Positions 1 through 5,095 of a DNA stretch of 5,095 bases are shown one piece after another. The notes below the pieces were generated by a model. That model did not search any database, had not been told where the DNA came from, and saw only the letters and a program-made list of their open reading frames with translations. Each line of letters begins with the position of its first letter. Position 1 is the stretch's first letter. Both the position numbers and the translations under genes were made by a program. Origin of the DNA: Pseudomonadota bacterium (GTDB lineage: Bacteria; Pseudomonadota; Gammaproteobacteria; Xanthomonadales; Xanthomonadaceae); the NCBI GenBank assembly GCA_023392975.1, contig JAEWNA010000103.1, positions 1 through 5,095 of the forward strand, given 5' to 3'.

Positions 1-57
1 GGGCGGCAGGCAGGCGGCGATGTTGCAGGGCGTGGCGGGGGCGTCGGCGGTCGTCAT
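1..57 (-). CDS. oleC: N-terminal start of an OleC-like beta-lactone synthetase (partial, runs off left edge)
   Basis: Reading the minus strand from an ATG at 57-55 gives 19 uninterrupted codons to the window edge: MTTADAPATPCNIAACLPP. The segment PCNIAACLP resembles, from memory, the first residues of Xanthomonas OleC (Met-Thr-Thr followed by Cys-Asn-Ile-Ala-Ala-x-Leu-Pro). OleC is an AMP-forming acyl-CoA-synthetase-fold enzyme that converts a beta-hydroxy acid, using ATP, to a beta-lactone, the substrate of OleB. A GGGGGA stretch lies about 10 bases upstream of the ATG and could serve as ribosome binding site. The OleB-like gene nearby on the same strand supports the call. Only 19 residues are visible, so no catalytic motif can be checked. 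The identity rests on a short remembered motif plus context, and a different gene starting here cannot be excluded. Confidence 0.55.
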   Translation of the reverse strand, partial: MTTADAPATPCNIAACLPP

Positions 58-63
58 CCCGGC

Positions 64-94
64 ATTGTCCCCCGCGGGCGACCCCGGTTGCCAA
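64..94 (-). promoter_or_regulatory. Weak candidate promoter for the leftward oleC-like gene
   Basis: On the minus strand TTGGCA (94-89) matches a -35 hexamer at 5 of 6 positions, and GACAAT (69-64) matches a -10 at 4 of 6. The spacer is 19 bases, longer than the preferred 17. The predicted first transcribed base is about 57, the A of the ATG, which would make a leaderless message. A GGGGGA possible ribosome binding site overlaps the same area and argues for an upstream start instead. This is pattern matching only. Confidence 0.22.
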
Positions 95-115
95 TCGCCG
101 CGGCTGCGGCAGAAT
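88..115 (+). promoter_or_regulatory. Candidate sigma-70-like promoter for the YkgJ-family gene
   Basis: TTGCCA (88-93, 5 of 6 against TTGACA) and CAGAAT (110-115, 4 of 6 against TATAAT) are separated by 16 bases. Transcription would begin near 122, about 30 bases before the ATG at 152. The -35 element overlaps, on the opposite strand, the candidate -35 of the leftward gene. The match is moderate and the region is GC-rich, so this is a suggestion. Confidence 0.3.
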
Positions 116-151
116 GCGGCCGCGCCCCCTGCCCGCCCCCGACCGACCCGC

Positions 152-514
152 ATGCCGCACCCCTGCCTGTCCTGCGGCGCCTGCTGCGCCGCCTACCGCG
201 TGTCGATGCACTGGTCGGAGGCCGAACCGTCGCTGGGCGGCACGGTGCCGGTCGCGCTGACCGAAGTGCTCGATAGCCATCGCCGCTGCATGCGCGGCAC
301 CTGGGCCGAGCGCCCGCATTGCATCGCCCTCGCCGGCACGGTCGGCGAAACCGTCTCATGCACGATCTACGACGTCCGCCCGTCGCCGTGTCGCGAGCTG
401 CGGATGTCGTGGGAGCACGGCGGCCCGAATCCGCAGTGCGACCGGGCCCGCGCCGTGTACGGACTGCCGCCGCTGACGCAGGACGCGGTCGCGGCAGCGC
501 TCGCCGCTGGCTGA
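152..514 (+). CDS. YkgJ-family (UPF0153) cysteine-cluster protein
   Basis: This is a 120-residue cytoplasmic protein without signal peptide or membrane segment. It opens with the family hallmark: C5, C8, C11 and C12 in a CxxCGxCC arrangement. Later cysteines are C46, C57, C70, C80 and C96, with C70 and C80 in the characteristic SCTIYDVRPSPCREL block (C-x-I-Y-x-x-R-P-x-x-C-R). The family is thought to bind zinc or iron through these cysteines. Its biochemical role is unknown, and the family contains both stand-alone proteins and domains. The frame is open back to an ATG at 20, but the 44 extra residues are low-complexity Ala/Pro/Arg with no family resemblance and would overlap the divergent gene, so the ATG at 152 is chosen. 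It puts the first cysteine at residue 5, as is usual. No clear Shine-Dalgarno precedes it; the leader is C-rich. The gene is convergent with ubiM, 3 bases between stops. Confidence 0.85.
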   Translation: MPHPCLSCGACCAAYRVSMHWSEAEPSLGGTVPVALTEVLDSHRRCMRGTWAERPHCIALAGTVGETVSCTIYDVRPSPCRELRMSWEHGGPNPQCDRARAVYGLPPLTQDAVAAALAAG

Positions 515-523
515 GGCTCAGCG
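505..523. repeat. Short inverted repeats spanning both convergent stop codons
   Basis: CTGAG (511-515), one base, CTCAG (517-521) form an 11-base symmetric repeat that contains the TGA of the YkgJ-family gene and the TGA of ubiM on the other strand. A further pair, CGCTG (505-509) and CAGCG (519-523), could form a 5-bp stem with a 9-base loop. There is no T tract on either side, so it does not look like a standard intrinsic terminator. The repeat is plain in the sequence; a function is not shown. Confidence 0.4.
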
Positions 524-1780
524 CGCAGGTCGCAGTCGCGCCAGCACGCCCGGCAGCGGCGAGCCGCGGCCATCGTCGACGAGGCCCGCGGCAACCAGCC
601 GCCGGAATGGCGCGAACGTCGCCGCCGCGCGCAGCGCCATGCGCCGCAGTCGCTTCGCCGGCGCGCGTTCGTCGGTGTAGAGCCCCGCCAGCCACTGCGT
701 CGCGAGGTACAGCGGCCGCGTCGCCCGGCGATGGGCGCGTTCGTACTCCGCCAGCAGCGCCGGCGTCCAGTACGGCCGGCCCGCCGCGCGCGCGGTGCGG
801 ATCGCTTTCGCCAGCGTGTCCTGGCCGAGCAGGCCGAAGTTGAAACCGTGCGCCGTCACCGGATGCATGCCGACCGCGGCATCGCCGATCGCGACGAAGC
901 GCTCGGCAGCGAATTTGCGCGGATACACGCCGACCAGCGGGTACGCGCAGCATGGGCCGGTGAACGTCATCGCGCCCAGCCGGCCGCGGAAGCGCCGGGT
1001 CATGTCGGCGCCGAAGGCCTCGGGATCCAGCGTCTGCACCGCCGCCGCCTCGGCATGCGGCAGGGTCAGCACCACCGACGACGCCTGGCGGTCGCGCAGC
1101 GGCAGCAGCGCCAGCGTCTGGCCGTAGTCGAACCATTCCCACGCGGTCTGCTCGTGGTCGCGCTCATGGCGCACGCGGCAGACCAGCATGGTCCGGCCGA
1201 AATCGCGCATGTCCGCACCGATGCCCATCGCCCGGCGCGTCTCGGAGAAGCGGCTGTCGGCGGCGACGATCAGGTCGCAGGTCAGCGCGGTGCCGTCGTC
1301 CAGCCGCACCTCGGCGCCGTCCGCATCGGTGTGCACGCCGGTGACGTTGCGGCCGTCGAACAGCGTCACGTCGGGATTCGTCATCGCCTCGGCGAACGCG
1401 GTGCGCCGGATCGCGTGGTTCGGCACCAGCCAGCCGAGCTGGTCGCGGCCGCTGTCCTCGTGGCGGAAGCGCAGGCCGTCGGCATCGTCGCCGTCCAGCA
1501 CCAGCGCGTCGCGCAGCACCGACGGCTCGTCCTCGGCCAGTCGCGCCCACAGGCCGAGATCGGCCATCAGCCGCTGTGACCGGTGGGTCAGCGCGATTTC
1601 GCGGCCGTCTTCGGCGGGTGCGACCAGCGCCGCGCGCGACTGCCTCTCGACCAGCGCGATGCGCAGGCCGCTGCCGGCCAGCGAGCGGGCGAAGCACAGC
1701 CCGGCCGGCCCGGCGCCGACCACGACGAGGTCGAACGCGGCCTCGGACGAACACAGGGAAGTGCCGGTTGCCTCGGCCAT
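518..1780 (-). CDS. ubiM: UbiM-type FAD-dependent hydroxylase of ubiquinone biosynthesis
   Basis: This 420-residue flavoprotein monooxygenase belongs to the UbiH/UbiF/UbiI/COQ6 family, which hydroxylates the benzoquinone ring of ubiquinone precursors using O2 and NAD(P)H. The N-terminal FAD-binding fold carries GAGPAG (residues 22-27) and an acidic end of strand 2 at E45. The family motif near 172-178 reads AADSRFS, with Ser where most relatives have Gly after the Asp. The second FAD motif is IGDAAVGMHPVTAHGFNFGL (298-317, D300). The features DGREIALTH (58-66), the ADSRFSETRR block, AVGMHPVTAHGFN in place of the usual AAH, and LYTDERAPAKRLRR (367-380) agree with UbiM of Neisseria as remembered, so UbiM is preferred over UbiF/UbiH. 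Known UbiM proteins differ in regioselectivity between species, so which carbon (C1, C5 or C6) is hydroxylated cannot be told. The ATG at 1780 has GAGGG about 6 bases upstream and puts the FAD motif at the usual distance. Length is near the family norm of about 400, with a basic C-terminal tail. Confidence 0.78.
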   Translation of the reverse strand: MAEATGTSLCSSEAAFDLVVVGAGPAGLCFARSLAGSGLRIALVERQSRAALVAPAEDGREIALTHRSQRLMADLGLWARLAEDEPSVLRDALVLDGDDADGLRFRHEDSGRDQLGWLVPNHAIRRTAFAEAMTNPDVTLFDGRNVTGVHTDADGAEVRLDDGTALTCDLIVAADSRFSETRRAMGIGADMRDFGRTMLVCRVRHERDHEQTAWEWFDYGQTLALLPLRDRQASSVVLTLPHAEAAAVQTLDPEAFGADMTRRFRGRLGAMTFTGPCCAYPLVGVYPRKFAAERFVAIGDAAVGMHPVTAHGFNFGLLGQDTLAKAIRTARAAGRPYWTPALLAEYERAHRRATRPLYLATQWLAGLYTDERAPAKRLRRMALRAAATFAPFRRLVAAGLVDDGRGSPLPGVLARLRPAR

Positions 1781-1811
1781 GGCGCGCCCTCGCGGCGATT
1801 GCGGAGGCGGC

Positions 1812-1817
1812 AGGTTA
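1812..1817 (-). promoter_or_regulatory. Candidate -10 element of ubiM
   Basis: On the minus strand this reads TAACCT. It keeps the three most conserved -10 positions (T1, A2, T6) but matches only 3 of 6 overall. It would give a transcription start near 1805 and a 25-base leader before the ubiM ATG at 1780, with GAGGG as a possible ribosome binding site. No -35 hexamer lies at the right distance, which suits an activator-dependent promoter served by the palindrome at 1840-1853. Confidence 0.3.
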
Positions 1818-1839
1818 GGCGGCGACGCCGGGCGCGGCG

Positions 1840-1853
1840 TTGATCCGGGTCAA
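1840..1853 (-). promoter_or_regulatory. FNR/Anr-like binding palindrome upstream of ubiM
   Basis: The plus strand reads TTGATCCGGGTCAA and the minus strand TTGACCCGGATCAA. This matches the FNR/Anr consensus TTGAT-N4-ATCAA at 9 of 10 defined positions, in a GC-rich background where such an AT-rich motif is rare. The centre (1846.5) lies 66.5 bases upstream of the A of the ubiM ATG. It falls at -41.5 relative to the start predicted from TAACCT at 1817-1812, the spacing of class II FNR activation. The motif is seen; the regulator and the direction of control are inferred. Other members of the CRP/FNR family could bind a similar site. Confidence 0.42.
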
Positions 1854-1857
1854 GCGA

Positions 1858-1893
1858 GGCGGTCGCTCGGAGACCGCCGCCTTTTGAGCGACC
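1858..1893 (-). terminator. Hairpin-forming sequence directly after the oleB stop (possible terminator)
   Basis: The first base after the oleB-like stop begins an inverted repeat. On the minus strand, GGTCGCTC (1893-1886) pairs perfectly with GAGCGACC (1868-1861) across a 17-base loop. An alternative stem, GGCGGTC/GACCGCC (plus-strand arms 1858-1864 and 1872-1878, 7-base loop), uses some of the same bases and excludes the first. Downstream on the minus strand there is no real U tract. On the plus strand the second stem is followed by GCCTTTT, so it looks more like a terminator for rightward antisense transcription. The pairing is certain; termination is a guess. Confidence 0.33.
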
Positions 1894-2790
1894 TCAGATC
1901 GGATGCGTGTCCAGGAACCGCCGCATCGCCGGCACCAGCACCTCGTGCTTGTCTTCCAGCACGTAGTGGCCGGCATCCTCGAAGGCGTGGCTTTCGGCCT
2001 CCGGCAGCGCGCGCTGGAAGCCTTCGAGGAAATGGTGGTCGAACACGAAGTCGCGCAGGCCCCAGCCGATGAAGGCCGGACGGTCGGCGAAGGCAGGCAG
2101 GCGCTTGCCCGCCGCATCGACCAGCATCCACGCCGCGTCGCCCGGACCCAGCGGGATGTCCTGCACGAAGCGCAGGGTCGAGATGCGGTTCGCCCACGAG
2201 TCGTAGGGCGCCAGGTAGGCCTTGCGCACGTCGGCCGGCATCTTCCGCACCACGCCGTCGCGGGCGGCGCCGGCGGCGAAGGCATTGAAGCCGCGAATCA
2301 GCAGCGCGCCCAGCTTCATGTCGCGGCCGAGCGTCAGCTGCCACGGCATCGGCTTGGCCGACGGCAGCGGGAACGCCGCGGTGTTGGTGATCAGCAGCCG
2401 GCGCACCTGCGCTTCGTGCGCCAGCGCCCAGCCGAAGCCGATCATCCCGCCCCAGTCGTGCACGGCCAGCGTCACCGGGCCGTCGATGCCGAGGTGCTTC
2501 AGCAGCGCGGTGAGGTCGTCGACGCGCGACTGCAGCGTGTAGCGGTAGCGATCGTCGCCGGGCTTGTCCGACAGGCCCATGCCGACGTGGTCCGGCACGA
2601 TGCAGCGATAGCGGTCCTTCAGGCCGAGCACGAGGTGGCGCCAGTAGAAGCTCCAGGACGGATTGCCGTGGAGCATGACCACCACTTCGCCGTCGCGCGG
2701 ACCCTCGTCGAGGTAGGACATCGCGATGCCCGGACGGACCTCGAAGTGCTGCGGGGTGAAGGGATAGTCGGGGTAGGCGGGGGTGCTCAT
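1894..2790 (-). CDS. oleB: OleB-like alpha/beta hydrolase (beta-lactone decarboxylase), haloalkane dehalogenase family
   Basis: This 298-residue alpha/beta hydrolase carries HGNPSW (41-46, oxyanion/halide-type loop), PDHVGMGLSDKP (66-77), the nucleophile elbow HDWGG with D112, an acid candidate D247 in GLRDFVFD, and the base H275 in AGHYVLEDKHE. An Asp nucleophile followed by Trp is typical of haloalkane dehalogenases and of OleB. OleB uses the same triad to turn cis-beta-lactones into long-chain cis-olefins plus CO2, the last step after OleA, OleD and OleC. The N-terminal YPDYPFTPQ-FEVRPG block and the probable oleC start nearby favour OleB over a true dehalogenase, but the fold alone cannot separate them. 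The ATG at 2790 matches expected family starts. An ATG at 2799 and a GTG at 2895 are in frame, but the extra residues look non-conserved. No strong Shine-Dalgarno or promoter is visible in the 133 bases between this gene and the upstream ATPase gene. Confidence 0.75.
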   Translation of the reverse strand: MSTPAYPDYPFTPQHFEVRPGIAMSYLDEGPRDGEVVVMLHGNPSWSFYWRHLVLGLKDRYRCIVPDHVGMGLSDKPGDDRYRYTLQSRVDDLTALLKHLGIDGPVTLAVHDWGGMIGFGWALAHEAQVRRLLITNTAAFPLPSAKPMPWQLTLGRDMKLGALLIRGFNAFAAGAARDGVVRKMPADVRKAYLAPYDSWANRISTLRFVQDIPLGPGDAAWMLVDAAGKRLPAFADRPAFIGWGLRDFVFDHHFLEGFQRALPEAESHAFEDAGHYVLEDKHEVLVPAMRRFLDTHPI

Positions 2791-2923
2791 GGGCGGCATG
2801 TCGTCGGCGGCATCGGCGCAGGGAAGCGTTCGACCGCGCGCGGCGGCCAGGGAACAGGACCGCCAAGGATAAGCCCTGCCCCCCCGGTTTGGCACCGCGG
2901 CCGGGTCGCTACGGCGATCGTCG

Positions 2924-5095
2924 TCAGCCCTTGGGCTTGCCCAGCAGCCGGTCCGAGAACTCCTCCAGCGCCTGCTTCAGCTGCTCCTCGCGCAGGGCCA
3001 TGGCGAGCGCCGGGCCTTCGGTCGGCGGCGCCTTGCCGCGCTTCGCGGGGGCAGGCGCCGGGGCCGCGGAGAGGGTCGACAGCCGTTCGGCGAGAAGCGC
3101 CAGCACCTGCTGCAGCTGCTGTTGCTGCTCGGCGTGGCGTTCGAGCCAGCCCGTCGACGGACCCACGGCCGGTGCTGCCGGGACAGCAGGCGTCGTCGCC
3201 CGGGCCAGACGTTCGGACAGCCGCTCCAGCGAGGCCAGCAGCTGCGGCCAGGGCGTCTCGGCCGCGGGCGTCGCGATCTCGACCGGCGACGGCAACGACG
3301 CCAGCCCGCGCACGCCCTCGACGAGGTCGTGCAGCTGCGCCACGACGCGCGGGCCGACCTCGGCCTCGCCCGCGCCCATTGCGCGGTCACGCAGGAAGTC
3401 GCGCCGGATCTGCGCCCAGCGCTCGGTCTGGGTCGCGTCGAGCGTGCCGCGCAGTTCGCCGAGCTTGAGCAAGTTCTCCTCGGCGCCGCCGGTGAGCAGC
3501 TGCGCCTCGCCGCGGTAGTGGTCGGCGATGAGCTGCTGCAATTCGGCGTCGTTCATCGCCGGCGACACCTTCTCCGCCAGCTTGTTCATGTTGCGATAGC
3601 TGCCCTGCAGCTTGAACGGCGGCTCGATTCGGTAGCGGTCGGCCTGCGCGGCGCTGGCGATGTACTGGCGATTGACCGCGTACACGGTGTCGCGCACGCG
3701 CAGCAAGCGTTCGAGCGTGGCCGCGATCTCGTCGATCTCGGCCGGGCCGTAGGCATGCGCCAGCGCGTTCGCGGAAAACGGGCGGCCCTCGACCTTGTCG
3801 ACGAGCTTGTACAGATCGCCCAGATCGCGCTGCGCCAGCGGCGCCAGCACCGGGCTGGAGGTCAGCGCGTTCTCCAGGTAGCTCATCAGGAATGTCGGTT
3901 CTCGGCCGCCGAGCACGTCGCCCAAGTTGTAGACGTCGGCACGGTTGGCGAGCATGTCCGGAATGCGGAACACCTCGCCGGATTCGGTGTAAGGGTTGCC
4001 GGCCATCACCACGCAGAACTTGCGCCCGCGCAGGTCGTAGGTGCGGGTGCGCCCGCGCCACACGCCCTCGATGCGGCGGGTGCCGTCGCACAGCGAGATG
4101 AACTTCTGCAGCAGTTCGGCGTGCGTGTGCTGGATGTCGTCGAGATACAGCATCACGTTGTCGCCCATCTCGAGCGCGAGGTTGAGCTTCTCCAGCTCCT
4201 GGCGCGCGGTGGCGTCCGGGGCCTGCGCCGGGTCCAGCGAGCGCACCGCATGGCCCAGCGCCGGCCCGTTGATCTTCATGAAGATCAGGCCGAGCCGGTG
4301 CGCGACGTACTCCATCAGCGTGGTCTTGCCGTAGCCGGGCGGCGAGATCAGCATCAGCAGGCCCATCAGGTCGCTGCGTTTGGCCTCGCCGACGGTGCCC
4401 ATCTGCTTGGCGAGGTTGTCGCCGATCAGCGGCAGGTAGACCTCGTCGATGAGCTTGTTGCGCACGAACGAGGTCAGCGGCTGCGGCTGGAATTCCGACA
4501 GGCGCAGCGCCTCGCGCTCGCGCGCGACCAGCGCCTGGCGCAGCTGCTGGCAGCGACGGAAGCGCGGCAGGAAGTCTTCGCGGTGGCGACGCAGGCGCTC
4601 GGCAAAGTCGTCCACGCCGAGGATGATGGCACCGTCGACGATGCGCGGATGCTCGCCGAGCAGCCCGTCGACCCGCGCCCGCAATTCGGTCTCGCGCACC
4701 TGCGCCAACGCTTCGTCGCCGAGGAGCAGCAAGGCGGCGGCTTCGGGCGCGTACGCCGACAGGGCCGCATGCGCAGGATCCGCGGCCAGCGCGCCGCACC
4801 ACTGCATCGCGAGACGCCAGCGCGTGCCGAGGTCGTCGGCGTTCGCGTGCAGCGCGGCCTGCAGTTCGTCCCAGAGCCGGTCGCCGTCGAGCCGCTGGCG
4901 CAGCGCCTCGTGCAGTGCGCGGGCATGGCGACTGAACGCGAAGGTCGCCCGCGGCGCGGCCAGCACATCGACCAGATAGGCCGCGGCGCGCGTCTGCAGC
5001 GACACGTCGAACGTCAGTCCGGCCGATTCGGCGAGCGCGGCCAGCGTATCGGCGAGTTCGCCGCGCAGCGCGTCGAGGCCGGTGCGCTGCGCGAA
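2924..5095 (-). CDS. Large AAA+ ATPase, 'DNA repair ATPase' (DUF3686-like) family, C-terminal part
   Basis: The frame is open to the right edge, so 723 C-terminal residues are visible and the true start lies outside; the GTG at 5005 is internal, since 30 further coding-like codons precede it. Numbering from the edge, a helical region (1-245) leads into an AAA+ module: Walker A SPPGYGKT (251-258; Ser in place of the first Gly), Walker B MLYLDDI (315-321; D319, D320), sensor 1 VVMAGNP (N367), a likely arginine finger in LANRADVYN (R385) and a sensor-2-like SYRNMNK (R501). A helical tail follows, with Ala/Pro-rich linkers near 631-647 and 676-692 around a Gln-rich probable coiled coil (648-675). 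The layout resembles MoxR-type ATPases and, from memory, the C-terminal end of very long (about 1,600-1,800 residue) proteins annotated as DNA repair ATPases. That name is not based on firm experiments; some relatives sit near PspA or flotillin genes, suggesting membrane stress instead. The substrate is unknown. Confidence 0.75.
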   Translation of the reverse strand, partial: FAQRTGLDALRGELADTLAALAESAGLTFDVSLQTRAAAYLVDVLAAPRATFAFSRHARALHEALRQRLDGDRLWDELQAALHANADDLGTRWRLAMQWCGALAADPAHAALSAYAPEAAALLLLGDEALAQVRETELRARVDGLLGEHPRIVDGAIILGVDDFAERLRRHREDFLPRFRRCQQLRQALVAREREALRLSEFQPQPLTSFVRNKLIDEVYLPLIGDNLAKQMGTVGEAKRSDLMGLLMLISPPGYGKTTLMEYVAHRLGLIFMKINGPALGHAVRSLDPAQAPDATARQELEKLNLALEMGDNVMLYLDDIQHTHAELLQKFISLCDGTRRIEGVWRGRTRTYDLRGRKFCVVMAGNPYTESGEVFRIPDMLANRADVYNLGDVLGGREPTFLMSYLENALTSSPVLAPLAQRDLGDLYKLVDKVEGRPFSANALAHAYGPAEIDEIAATLERLLRVRDTVYAVNRQYIASAAQADRYRIEPPFKLQGSYRNMNKLAEKVSPAMNDAELQQLIADHYRGEAQLLTGGAEENLLKLGELRGTLDATQTERWAQIRRDFLRDRAMGAGEAEVGPRVVAQLHDLVEGVRGLASLPSPVEIATPAAETPWPQLLASLERLSERLARATTPAVPAAPAVGPSTGWLERHAEQQQQLQQVLALLAERLSTLSAAPAPAPAKRGKAPPTEGPALAMALREEQLKQALEEFSDRLLGKPKG

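Noticed and set aside
54..65. Three-codon mini-ORF (ATG CCG GGA TGA) overlapping the oleC-like ATG as ATGA
   Set aside because: It could suggest a translationally coupled leader peptide, but the GGGGGA stretch is only about 2 bases from its ATG, too close to serve it.
20..151. N-terminal extension of the YkgJ-family protein to the ATG at 20
   Set aside because: The added 44 residues are Ala/Pro/Arg-rich, not family-like, and would overlap the divergent oleC-like start.
54..1142. 362-codon minus-strand open frame across the YkgJ-family gene and half of ubiM
   Set aside because: It is out of frame with ubiM, extremely Arg/Ala-rich and domainless; a GC-driven shadow. Its stop overlaps the oleC-like ATG only by chance.
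1188..2072. Plus-strand open frames antisense to ubiM and the 1781-1893 gap
   Set aside because: Ser/Arg/Ala-rich translations with no motif, opposite a gene with clear FAD-binding motifs.
1894..2790. Annotation of the hydrolase as a haloalkane dehalogenase
   Set aside because: The catalytic pattern fits, but OleB shares it, and the N-terminal block and the oleC-like neighbour favour OleB. A dehalogenase remains a secondary possibility.
2791..2923. Possible promoter or terminator between the ATPase and OleB-like genes
   Set aside because: A few GC-rich inverted repeats (GGCGG/CCGCC) and a TTATCC stretch occur, but there is no T tract and no -35/-10 pair with acceptable spacing.
1903..3468. 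Long plus-strand open frame (521 codons) antisense to the OleB-like gene and the ATPase gene
   Set aside because: It runs across two well-supported genes and the gap between them, has low-complexity Arg/Ala/His-rich composition and no recognisable domain. Long antisense frames are expected at this GC content.

Overview
This window is very GC-rich (about 70% by eye). Coding density, G/C at third codon positions and gene content suggest a gammaproteobacterium of the Xanthomonadaceae/Lysobacteraceae type (Xanthomonas, Lysobacter, Luteimonas or similar). The main reason is gene content: a haloalkane-dehalogenase-like hydrolase that looks like OleB lies close to a cut-off start codon whose peptide looks like the N-terminus of OleC. 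These are two steps of the long-chain olefin (ole) pathway, which is typical of that family. The taxonomic call is an inference.

Layout, left to right. Bases 1-57 (minus strand) hold the first 19 codons of a gene that leaves the window on the left, probably oleC. Bases 58-151 are a short divergent intergenic region with weak promoter-like elements. Bases 152-514 (plus) encode a small cysteine-rich YkgJ/UPF0153 protein. It converges on ubiM with only 3 bases between the stop codons. Bases 518-1780 (minus) encode a UbiM-type FAD-dependent ubiquinone-biosynthesis hydroxylase. Bases 1781-1893 are a 113-base intergenic region with a hairpin directly after the oleB stop and an FNR-like palindrome. 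That palindrome sits at exactly -41.5 relative to a plausible ubiM transcription start. Bases 1894-2790 (minus) encode the OleB-like hydrolase. Bases 2791-2923 are intergenic with no convincing signal. Bases 2924-5095 (minus) are the C-terminal 723 codons of a large AAA+ ATPase of the 'DNA repair ATPase' (DUF3686-like) type, which runs off the right edge.

How the genes fit together. OleC (beta-lactone synthetase) and OleB (beta-lactone decarboxylase) catalyse consecutive last steps of long-chain cis-olefin synthesis. ubiM and the YkgJ-like gene lie between them and belong, as far as known, to other processes: quinone ring hydroxylation and a probable metal-binding role. The ATPase belongs to a poorly understood family and has no evident link to either. 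The most noteworthy signals are the ole-type gene arrangement, the candidate oxygen-responsive promoter of ubiM, an O2-using enzyme, and the compact gene junctions. No tRNA, rRNA, CRISPR array or insertion sequence was seen.
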